A stretch of 8,266 nt of DNA from Methanomassiliicoccales archaeon PtaU1.Bin030 (GTDB taxonomy: Archaea > Thermoplasmatota > Thermoplasmata > Methanomassiliicoccales > Methanomassiliicoccaceae). Position 1 is the stretch's first letter. Each line of letters opens with the position of its first letter. The stretch lies in the NCBI GenBank assembly GCA_002067635.1, contig MVRB01000191.1, forward strand, positions 1 through 8,266, written 5' to 3'. The position numbers were made by a program, and so were the translations under genes. The notes beneath the pieces are model-generated. The model saw only the letters and a program-made list of their open reading frames with translations. It ran no database searches and had not been told where the DNA came from. Shown one piece after another: positions 1-5,009 of this stretch.

Positions 1-660
1 GAGTTCATCTGTCTTCTGGGGCCTTCCGGATGCGGTAAGACCACGGTGCTTAGGATCATCGCAGGCTTGCAGTCCGCTACCTCTGGTGAACTCACGCTCA
101 AAGGTAAACCCATAACTGGACCGGGATCCGACCGAGGCATGGTGTTCCAAGAGTTCGGTCTGTTCCCCTGGCGCTCCGTAAAGAAGAACGTGGAGTTTGG
201 ACTGGAGGTGCAAAAAATCGAAGAGAGCAAAAAGAACGAGATCTCCAAAAAATTCATCGACCTCGTTGGTCTCTCAGGTTTCGAAAATTCTCATCCAAAC
301 CAACTCTCTGGTGGCATGAAGCAGAGGGTTGGCATCGCCAGGGCTCTCGCATCCAATCCCGAGATCCTGTTAATGGACGAGCCGTTCGGGGCTCTGGACG
401 CTCAAACAAGGAACCTTATGCAGAAGGAGCTCTTGCGCATATGGCAGGAGACCGAGAAAACGGTGGTATTCGTCACCCATTCGGTGGATGAGGCGGTGTT
501 CCTTGCCGATAGGATAGTGGTCATGACAGGACGGCCGGGCAGGATCAAGGAGATCTACACTGTTACGCTCCCTCGCCCGCGTGACCGTGGCCATCCGGAC
601 TTCATCAACCTTCGTAAGAAGATCCTTGAGGAGCTGGAGCAGCAGAGGCAGGGCATCTAG
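1..660 (+). CDS. ABC importer ATP-binding protein (nitrate/sulfonate/taurine type), 5' end cut off
   Basis: This is the ATPase subunit of an ABC importer of the SsuB/TauB/NrtD class, which powers uptake of small organic or inorganic anions at the cytoplasmic membrane. The reading frame is open from base 1, so the start lies outside the window; 219 residues remain and the family is usually about 250-260, so roughly 35-40 are missing. Visible in order: Walker A GPSGCGKTT (residues 7-15 of the fragment), Q-loop MVFQEFGLFPW with Q50, signature LSGGMKQR (102-109), Walker B LLMDEP (123-128), and the H-loop histidine in VFVTHSVDEA (H160). The FPW after the Q-loop and the C-terminal RPRDR segment are typical of this class. 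The permease and binding protein should lie upstream. The substrate cannot be told from the ATPase alone. The stop overlaps the stop of the opposite-strand regulator. Confidence 0.93.
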   Translation, partial: EFICLLGPSGCGKTTVLRIIAGLQSATSGELTLKGKPITGPGSDRGMVFQEFGLFPWRSVKKNVEFGLEVQKIEESKKNEISKKFIDLVGLSGFENSHPNQLSGGMKQRVGIARALASNPEILLMDEPFGALDAQTRNLMQKELLRIWQETEKTVVFVTHSVDEAVFLADRIVVMTGRPGRIKEIYTVTLPRPRDRGHPDFINLRKKILEELEQQRQGI

Positions 661-1178
661 AGCGTCTTCTGTGCGGCCACCTCTATCGCGCGCAGGATGC
701 TGTCCCTCGGTATGACGATGGATACCGGGATGGTCAGGATCTTCTGGATCGTCGGCGCCACGATGGGCGCGCAGACAATGGCCAAGGCCCCGTCCTTCTC
801 GGCCATGACCGCCGCCACTATAGCGTCCTCCATGCTGTTGGCGGGATACTCCTTGACGCGGATGTCGCGATTGTTGAGCCTTACGGTCCGCTCCTCGATC
901 CTACTGAGGACCGGGCGGGCGGCGATCACGGCGATGAAGTTGCCGTGGGGCTTGGTCTCCATCCTTCGGACGGCACGTATTATGTCCCTCACCGTCCGCA
1001 GGTTCGGCTCCCTCTGGTCCTGCATGATCTTGTAGATGGTGGAAGGCGACAGACCGGTCTGGGAGCAGAACTCGTGGATGCTCATCTTCAGGTCCTCCTC
1101 CAGTACCTTTCGGAGAGCATCGCGGAAGCCCCCCTCCTCACGCAGGATGCCGGCCACCAGCTCGTTCTCCAGGGACAC
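657..1178 (-). CDS. XRE-type HTH transcriptional regulator with C-terminal putative sensor domain
   Basis: A 173-residue protein with a Cro/C1-type helix-turn-helix at about residues 20-70 (SIHEFCSQTGLSPSTIYKIM, then REPNLRTVRDIIRAV) followed by an alpha/beta domain of about 95 residues (77-173) ending in IVCAPIVAPTI, IPVSIVIP and a final helix. This resembles a family of archaeal predicted regulators in which an XRE HTH is joined to a small ligand-sensing domain; that assignment is from memory. The GTG start at 1178 is chosen because it lies 4 bases after the reductase stop (TGA-TATC-GTG). The frame stays open further upstream, but the extra residues are only the reductase gene read out of frame and are arginine/proline-rich. 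Translation is probably coupled to the reductase. The ligand is unknown; a redox or metabolite signal is inference from the neighbours. Confidence 0.82.
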   Translation of the reverse strand: MSLENELVAGILREEGGFRDALRKVLEEDLKMSIHEFCSQTGLSPSTIYKIMQDQREPNLRTVRDIIRAVRRMETKPHGNFIAVIAARPVLSRIEERTVRLNNRDIRVKEYPANSMEDAIVAAVMAEKDGALAIVCAPIVAPTIQKILTIPVSIVIPRDSILRAIEVAAQKTL

Positions 1179-1182
1179 GATA

Positions 1183-2085
1183 TCACTTCCCCTGGCGGAC
1201 GGCCTTGGCGGCGTTCTCCCCCGCGATGCACCCCTGGCCCACCGCTCTGGCGAGCTGCCAGGGATTGCCGGTGACATCACCGCAGGCGTAGACCATCTCC
1301 ATCTCCGTGCGGCAGTCGGCATCCACGGCGATCATCCCGCTGGGGTCGGGCATGATGCCCAGGTCCAGGGCCAGCTCGATCGATCCCTTGGCGCCGAGGG
1401 CGATGAACACGCCGTTCACCTCCAAGTTCCGCCCGCCCTCCAACTCCAGGCCGCTCACCGTCGGGTCTCCGATGATGCGCAGCGGTCTCCCCTGCACCAT
1501 CTCCACCTTGGTCCTCCTCACCTTCTCCAGCATGTGCTGGGAGGCCTTGAGCTCGCGATGCACCCAGTAAACCTTGGAGGCGATCTCCGATAATAGGAGG
1601 GCGGACTCCGCGGCCTCGCTCTCCTCGCCGATGACAGCCACCGGGCGCCCCTTGAAGAAGCCGGCATCGCAGGAGGCGCAGTAGCTGACCCCCTTGCCCA
1701 GCAGCTCCTTCTCTCCGGGTATGTTCAGCTTGGCCCGTGAGATGCCCATGGCCAGTATTACCGCCTTGGAGCGTATCTCACGGTCGCTGTCCGTGATGGT
1801 CACGAAGACATCGCCCTCTTTGGTGAGCTTGATGACGTCCTCGTCCAGCAGCTCTGCGCCGAACTTTTTGGCCTGCTCCCTGCCCACGCGGATTATTTCC
1901 TTTCCTGAAATCGACTCCAAGCCCAGGTAGTTCTCGACCTCAGCCCTCATCAGGGCTGAGTTATCGCTCCTGCCCACCGCCACGACCTTGACCTTCCTCC
2001 GCGCTGCGTGGATGGCCGCCTGCAGGCCAGCTGGTCCGAGCCCGATAATGGTTATATCAGCGTCCAATCGCATCCCCACCATCAT
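1183..2085 (-). CDS. trxB: Thioredoxin reductase-like flavoprotein lacking canonical NADPH motifs
   Basis: A 300-residue member of the low-molecular-weight thioredoxin reductase family, which passes electrons through FAD and a CxxC disulfide to thioredoxin in the cytoplasm. Seen: FAD-binding GLGPAG (15-20), redox cysteines C136 and C139 in YCASCD, and the C-terminal FAD segment YACGDVTG (266-273) followed by WQLARAVGQG. Odd: where classical enzymes have GGGxSA in the second nucleotide fold, this one has GEESEA (153-158), and where they have HRRxxxR it has HRELKAS (176-182), replacing two phosphate-reading arginines by Glu and Ser. NADPH is therefore unlikely as donor. The frame extends to a TTG at 2097; ATG at 2085 is preferred, and ATG at 2073, preceded by GGTGGGG, is also possible. 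It lies 67 bases after the thioredoxin stop and 4 bases before the regulator. Confidence 0.9.
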   Translation of the reverse strand: MMVGMRLDADITIIGLGPAGLQAAIHAARRKVKVVAVGRSDNSALMRAEVENYLGLESISGKEIIRVGREQAKKFGAELLDEDVIKLTKEGDVFVTITDSDREIRSKAVILAMGISRAKLNIPGEKELLGKGVSYCASCDAGFFKGRPVAVIGEESEAAESALLLSEIASKVYWVHRELKASQHMLEKVRRTKVEMVQGRPLRIIGDPTVSGLELEGGRNLEVNGVFIALGAKGSIELALDLGIMPDPSGMIAVDADCRTEMEMVYACGDVTGNPWQLARAVGQGCIAGENAAKAVRQGK

Positions 2086-2135
2086 AGGGCCGGACAAGTT
2101 CTAATACCTTCGTGCTTCCGCAGACCGTTATGTAG

Positions 2136-2143
2136 AAATTAAA
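2136..2143 (-). promoter_or_regulatory. Possible TATA box before the reductase gene
   Basis: TTTAATTT on the minus strand, in the gap between the thioredoxin stop and the reductase. A start of transcription about 26 bases downstream would fall near 2113 and give a leader of about 28 bases to the ATG at 2085. It is weak, and read-through from the thioredoxin promoter is an equal possibility. Confidence 0.3.
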
Positions 2144-2152
2144 GGGGTTTCC

Positions 2153-2548
2153 TCACAGGAACGCCTTCAGGCGTCTGGCGAGTTCTTCCTTGGGCTTGGC
2201 CCCTACTATCCTGTCGACCATCTCCCCCTCCTTGAACACCAGCATCGTGGGTATGGCCTCGATCTGGAATCGCATTGAGGTCCGTGGGTTCATGTCGGTG
2301 TTGAGCTTGCCGAAGGCCATCTTCCCTCTCAACTCCTGGGCCAGGGCATCGATTATCGGGGCCACCATGCGGCATGGTCCGCACCAGGGGGCCCAGCAGT
2401 CCACGAGTACCAAGTTATACCTCTTAATGAAATCGTTGAAGGAGGCATCGCTGACGTCCACGGGCTGCGAGGGCCAATCCTGAGCCGCCCGAGCATCTCT
2501 CATCAGTTCCTGCCTCTTTCTCTCCCTTATCTGGTCCAGCTCATCCAT
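2153..2548 (-). CDS. trxA: Thioredoxin
   Basis: A 131-residue thioredoxin, the general cytoplasmic dithiol reductant for protein disulfides. The fold is complete: VDCWAPWCGPC with the active-site cysteines at 56 and 59, the cis-proline P100 in IEAIPTMLVF, and the closing GAKPKEELARRL helix. There is an additional cysteine at 51 and an N-terminal extension of about 28 residues, highly charged and helical (starting MDELDQIRERKRQELM), before the first strand; E. coli thioredoxin is about 108 residues. The start at 2548 is supported by GGTGG four bases upstream; the frame stays open further up, but that stretch holds the promoter. The reductase gene next door is the obvious partner. Confidence 0.95.
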   Translation of the reverse strand: MDELDQIRERKRQELMRDARAAQDWPSQPVDVSDASFNDFIKRYNLVLVDCWAPWCGPCRMVAPIIDALAQELRGKMAFGKLNTDMNPRTSMRFQIEAIPTMLVFKEGEMVDRIVGAKPKEELARRLKAFL

Positions 2549-2580
2549 GTGTCCACCATCGGTTATGCAATCACGATGCA

Positions 2581-2597
2581 AAACCGTATTATGGTTT
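2581..2597. promoter_or_regulatory. 17-base near-perfect palindrome at the thioredoxin promoter (candidate operator)
   Basis: AAACCGTATTATGGTTT pairs at seven of eight arm positions (the odd pair is G opposite T) around a central T. It sits between the predicted thioredoxin TATA box (2602-2614) and the expected transcription start near 2581, the place where a bound dimer would block initiation. A direct repeat ATGCAA (2565-2570 and 2576-2581) adjoins it. That it is an operator, and which protein would bind, is inference. Confidence 0.45.
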
Positions 2598-2601
2598 CTG
2601 T

Positions 2602-2614
2602 CATAAATACATTT
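2602..2614 (-). promoter_or_regulatory. Putative TATA box of the thioredoxin gene
   Basis: AAATGTATTTATG on the minus strand, preceded by the purine-rich GGAAA that could serve as a BRE. Its centre is about 60 bases before the ATG at 2548, predicting a start near 2581 and a leader of about 33 bases, which agrees with the visible Shine-Dalgarno-like GGTGG. Confidence 0.45.
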
Positions 2615-2683
2615 CCAAAACAAGGTCAGGTTATCAAAAAAGGGCCATCCTCAATCTTCCAGTATCGTTATGGGTACATAAGC

Positions 2684-2691
2684 TATTAAAA
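2684..2691 (+). promoter_or_regulatory. Putative TATA box of the PRC-barrel gene
   Basis: TATTAAAA centred about 35 bases before the ATG at 2723, predicting a very short leader of about 10 bases. A small inverted repeat, TTATG-GGTA-CATAA (2668-2681), lies directly upstream, over the expected BRE. The 174 bases 2549-2722 hold only this promoter and the divergent thioredoxin promoter. Confidence 0.45.
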
Positions 2692-2722
2692 TGAGGAAGC
2701 GGATACCACGATGGGATGACTC

Positions 2723-2986
2723 ATGCTAGAGGAAGCGTCTGAACTTATCGGATTGCAGGTCTACACGTCGAACGGGATATTCTTGGGAAACGTCAACAAC
2801 CTTGTCATAGATCTCGAGAACAAGCGTGTGGATGGTTTGTTCGTCAGCGAGACCAATCCCTTGCTGGTTGAGGAGTCAAGGGCCGTCAACGTACCTTTCC
2901 GGTGGATCCAGTCGGTCGGCGATATAATATTGTTGAAGTACTTCCCCAAGAGGGTTACCACCAAGAAGCCGGCCGCCAAGATCTGA
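2723..2986 (+). CDS. PRC-barrel domain protein (possible CdpB-type cell division factor)
   Basis: An 87-residue protein that is almost entirely one PRC-barrel domain: ELIGLQVYTSNGIFLGNV (7-24) and DLENKRVDGLFVS (30-42) form the first strands, with VPFRWIQSVGDIILL (57-71) closing the barrel, then a short basic tail KRVTTKKPAAK. No signal peptide or membrane segment is seen. PRC barrels of this stand-alone euryarchaeal type include the CdpB proteins described as partners of SepF in FtsZ-based division of haloarchaea; the pattern of strands and the PFRWI-VGD motif fit that group, but no other division gene is in view, so this remains a family-based suggestion. The gene stands alone, divergent from thioredoxin, with its own promoter and terminator. 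Confidence 0.88.
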   Translation: MLEEASELIGLQVYTSNGIFLGNVNNLVIDLENKRVDGLFVSETNPLLVEESRAVNVPFRWIQSVGDIILLKYFPKRVTTKKPAAKI

Positions 2987-3004
2987 GCCTTTCCTCTGGA
3001 CGAG

Positions 3005-3030
3005 GCTCCTATTAGGGAGCACGCTTTTTT
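3005..3030 (+). terminator. Hairpin and T-run terminator of the PRC-barrel gene
   Basis: GCTCCT (3005-3010), loop ATTA, GGGAGC (3015-3020) form a six-pair stem with one G-T pair, followed four bases later by TTTTTT (3025-3030). It starts 18 bases after the stop codon at 2986, and U-rich tracts end archaeal transcripts. Confidence 0.6.
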
Positions 3031-3052
3031 ACTGGCACTGGGAGATATGCCA

Positions 3053-3073
3053 TTCAGATGTCCTGGACCTGAA
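3053..3073. repeat. Small hairpin between convergent genes
   Basis: TTCAG (3053-3057) and CTGAA (3069-3073) can pair, and inside them GTC (3060-3062) can pair with GAC (3066-3068), giving a stem of eight pairs with a two-base bulge and a three-base loop. It lies 24 bases beyond the HD gene stop and could mark the 3' end of that operon, but no T-run follows on the minus strand. Confidence 0.3.
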
Positions 3074-3096
3074 CGGAGCTGGGGACATTTCACGGT

Positions 3097-3696
3097 TCAC
3101 TCGCTCCACTTGTCTATCCTCATATCCAGGTATTTCGAGCATGGGCCACGTTCAGCTCTTGACGTCAGCTCCTGAACGATATCGTCTATGTCCCGGCCGC
3201 ACAGGCCGGACAGCTCCTCGTGCATGTCCAGCATCCTCCCTCCGGCGTCGTACAATCCCTTGCGGACGAAGTCCCGGTACGACGCCTGGGAGGATATATA
3301 GCGATCGTCATCGACCAGGTTGTCGGCATGGCACACTATCTTCTCCTCCACCGTCGACGGGATGTAGTCCCGGTCGGGAAGCCCCAGTGCTGCGGCCTCC
3401 CCCGGCAGGATCCCTGCGCCCACATGCTTGCGGATTATCAGAACGAGCGGTTCCGGAAGCGACAGGGAGCGGGCGATGTCCTCCCCCACCACACCGTGCT
3501 GGATGCCGTGCGTCCTCGACCTACCGATGTCGTGTAGCAGCGCGCCCGCCCGGACGAGGTCCGTGTCGGCCCCGCAGCTACGGGCCATGGCCACGGCCAG
3601 CCGGGTGACGGTGCACACATGCTTCATCACCCTGTCGGTCGCCCCCTGGGCCTTGAGGAGATCGAGGCACTGCTGCTCATTCGGAATCGGTGACAA
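3097..3696 (-). CDS. HD-domain protein (TIGR00295-like predicted phosphohydrolase)
   Basis: A 199-residue archaeal HD-domain protein, probably a metal-dependent phosphohydrolase. The metal-binding set is present: H26 (MKHVCTV), H55-D56 (LLHDIGRSRTHG), then H63 and H67, H91 (IIRKHVGAG), and D125 (CHADNLVDDD). Length and layout fit the archaeal family I recall as TIGR00295; its substrate is not known to me. The start is a TTG at 3696: it is the only start codon ahead of the conserved N-terminal residues (PIPNEQQCLDLLKAQG), and no start occurs in frame just above it. The gene overlaps the end of the tRNA methyltransferase gene by 20 bases, so the two are co-transcribed and probably translationally coupled. 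The shared operon is suggestive of a nucleotide- or RNA-linked role, which is inference. Confidence 0.85.
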   Translation of the reverse strand: MSPIPNEQQCLDLLKAQGATDRVMKHVCTVTRLAVAMARSCGADTDLVRAGALLHDIGRSRTHGIQHGVVGEDIARSLSLPEPLVLIIRKHVGAGILPGEAAALGLPDRDYIPSTVEEKIVCHADNLVDDDRYISSQASYRDFVRKGLYDAGGRMLDMHEELSGLCGRDIDDIVQELTSRAERGPCSKYLDMRIDKWSE

Positions 3697-4213
3697 CCTT
3701 CTTCCCCCGCGCGCAGGGAATGACCTTCATGTGCCCCTGGAAATCGGTCCTCAGCCCCTCTCCCTGCTTGAGGCGGTCCAGGAAGACCGCGAGGGCGGCG
3801 ACCTCGGAGTGCGGCTGGTTTCCCAGGCCGATGTTGAAGGTGGCGGCCTGGTAGACCTCGGGAGGCACCTTCTCCGCTCCCACCACTATGAGCATCTTCT
3901 CGGTCATGGCGTTGAGTACGCGGGGGAGGGCGTCGTCGATGTGCGTGCCGTACATGGTGAGGTGCACCTTCGTCCCCTCGAAGTTGCGCAGCAGCTCCTT
4001 CCACCTGACCCCGGTGGTGATGCTGAAGTCCCCTCCGAAGCGCTTGACCACTGACCTCACGCTCCGCTCCAGCTCCTCATCGCGGGTGGAGACGTAGATC
4101 CCTTGAGCACCGAAGGCGCGGGCGGTCAGGGCCACGTGGGTGGTGACACGCTTGTCCCTCTCCGGACGATGGCCGAGCCTAAGAACGAAGATCTCGGTCA
4201 ACGGAGCCCTCAC
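3677..4213 (-). CDS. trm56: tRNA (cytidine(56)-2'-O)-methyltransferase
   Basis: A 178-residue SPOUT-class enzyme that uses S-adenosylmethionine to methylate the 2'-oxygen of C56 in the T-loop of archaeal tRNAs, stabilising the D-loop/T-loop contact. Family hallmarks are clear: FVLRLGHRPERDKRVTTHVA (9-28), HLTMYGTHIDDALP (84-97), and the SAM-binding knot NIGLGNQPHSEVAALAVFLD (127-146). Full length. The GTG start at 4213 overlaps the stop of the upstream regulator in the form GTGA (4 bases), with AAGGAG immediately before it; this argues for coupled translation. One small deviation: the usual acidic residue in the ADxN stretch before the knot is a threonine here (ATFN, 124-127). Confidence 0.95.
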   Translation of the reverse strand: MRAPLTEIFVLRLGHRPERDKRVTTHVALTARAFGAQGIYVSTRDEELERSVRSVVKRFGGDFSITTGVRWKELLRNFEGTKVHLTMYGTHIDDALPRVLNAMTEKMLIVVGAEKVPPEVYQAATFNIGLGNQPHSEVAALAVFLDRLKQGEGLRTDFQGHMKVIPCARGKKVVTDSE

Positions 4214-4707
4214 TCCTTGAGGCGTTCAATGCGGTGCCCGCGGTAGTCCAGGCGGACGGAGCGTTTGACCAGGCTGCGGAGCATGGTGGATGTGATGCCA
4301 AGCTTCTCAGCGATATCCCCGGCGAAGCGTCCCTCGGGACCGACCTCCTTGAATATCTGCTTCTCGAGCTTCCCGAACTCGTCCTCCGGCATCATAGCAG
4401 CGGCAAGGACATCGGAGATCTCGTACACGGGCCAGGAGGCGTTGATGTGAAAAGAGGTATAGTAGGTGTGGTAGGCTTTTTCCGGGAAGGACCCGCTCGT
4501 CGATTGCCAGCGGGTCTCCACGAGCTTCATCTTTTCAAAGAACTTCAAAGCGTCCGACCCTTCTTCCCCGAACTTGGCCTCGATCTCCTTGGTGGTCCTC
4601 CACTCCAAAGTTACTTCCTTGAGGACCTCTCTCTTTATCTGGGTATCAACAGCTCGCAACATCGGTACAAGTTCCGATGGCTCGTTGATAACCTTGATTC
4701 TATTCAT
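4210..4707 (-). CDS. ArsR-like archaeal transcriptional regulator with two HTH regions
   Basis: A 165-residue protein with an N-terminal winged helix (about 13-70: ELVPMLRAVDTQIKREVLKE, TTKEIEAKFGEEGSDALKFF, LVETRW), a middle segment rich in tyrosine and histidine (AYHTYYTSFHINASWPVYEI, 78-97), and a second HTH-like region (about 112-152: FAGDIAEKLGITSTMLRSLV). It matches an archaeal ArsR-like family I remember as often neighbouring trm56; no metal-binding cysteines are present, so it is not a classical metal sensor. ATG at 4707 is chosen because a good TATA box lies 27 bases upstream, making the message leaderless; the longer open frame above it runs through that promoter. It is first in the regulator-trm56-HD operon. 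Its target is unknown; self-regulation is plausible. Confidence 0.85.
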   Translation of the reverse strand: MNRIKVINEPSELVPMLRAVDTQIKREVLKEVTLEWRTTKEIEAKFGEEGSDALKFFEKMKLVETRWQSTSGSFPEKAYHTYYTSFHINASWPVYEISDVLAAAMMPEDEFGKLEKQIFKEVGPEGRFAGDIAEKLGITSTMLRSLVKRSVRLDYRGHRIERLKE

Positions 4708-4714
4708 AGACGCC

Positions 4715-4738
4715 CTAATTAGTTTGTATGAATATAAA
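4715..4738 (-). promoter_or_regulatory. TATA box and palindrome before the regulator-trm56 operon
   Basis: TTTATATT on the minus strand (4738-4731) is centred 27 bases before the ATG at 4707, the spacing of a leaderless archaeal gene. The perfect palindrome CTAATTAG (4715-4722) lies between the TATA box and the start and could be a repressor site. The gap 4708-4826 holds this and the divergent promoter only. Confidence 0.55.
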
Positions 4739-4794
4739 GGACTACCGCCACATTCTAAGACCATATGCTTCGGGGGAAAAACAACGACCTCAAA

Positions 4795-4802
4795 GGTTAT
4801 CT
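4795..4802 (+). promoter_or_regulatory. Putative TATA box of the 60-residue protein gene
   Basis: GGTTATCT, centred about 28 bases before the ATG at 4827, with CAAA just upstream as a possible BRE. No Shine-Dalgarno-like sequence precedes the ATG (TTTACACGTCCCG), which fits a leaderless message. Confidence 0.4.
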
Positions 4803-4826
4803 ACCGCGTTTGATTTACACGTCCCG

Positions 4827-5009
4827 ATGGCTAAAAAGCCTAGTAATGTGAAATATCAATGCGCTTGGAACGGCAAGGTCTTTGATAGCGAGGAGCAGGC
4901 CCTCAAGGAGTGCATGGGGCCCTACCAGCCTTTCATCAAGCACTACGACCGTTACCCCAAGAAGGGCTTCTTCGGAACCGTCGTCTGGCGCAAGAAGAAG
5001 AAGGATTAG
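4827..5009 (+). CDS. Small basic protein of unknown function (60 residues)
   Basis: A 60-residue protein beginning MAKKPSNVKYQCAWNGKVF and ending in FFGTVVWRKKKKD. I do not recognise the family. It is basic, rich in aromatic residues (Y10, W14, F19, Y33, F36, Y40, Y43, F48, F49, W54), and has two cysteines (12, 29) and one histidine (39), too few for a standard zinc finger. The central stretch DSEEQALKEC looks like one helix. No signal or membrane segment. A small nucleic-acid- or ribosome-binding protein is possible from charge alone. ATG at 4827 is chosen over the in-frame ATG at 4728 because a TATA-like box lies about 28 bases before it and the longer version would cover both divergent promoters. 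Its stop overlaps the stop of the opposite-strand kinase-like gene. Confidence 0.72.
   Translation: MAKKPSNVKYQCAWNGKVFDSEEQALKECMGPYQPFIKHYDRYPKKGFFGTVVWRKKKKD

Noticed and set aside
1179..1322. Longer version of the XRE regulator starting inside the reductase gene
   Set aside because: The extra 48 residues are the reductase gene read out of frame, with arginine- and proline-rich content, and the GTG just after the reductase stop gives a normal XRE protein.
1036..1593. Plus-strand 185-residue open frame opposite the regulator and reductase
   Set aside because: Both antisense genes have clear family motifs; the plus-strand product is His/Leu/Gly-rich with no domain.
2549..2623. Longer thioredoxin start at 2623
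   Set aside because: This stretch holds the TATA box and a palindrome, and a ribosome-binding-like GGTGG precedes the ATG at 2548.
2635..2640. Six-base A run (T run on the minus strand) as a terminator
   Set aside because: It lies upstream of the thioredoxin promoter with no minus-strand gene ending before it and no stem next to it.
3141..3608. Plus-strand 155-residue open frame
   Set aside because: It is antisense to the HD gene, is full of Arg, Pro and Gly as expected of a GC-rich shadow, and has no recognisable motif.
4708..4764. Longer start of the ArsR-like regulator
   Set aside because: It would run through a well-spaced TATA box and adds residues unlike the rest of the protein.
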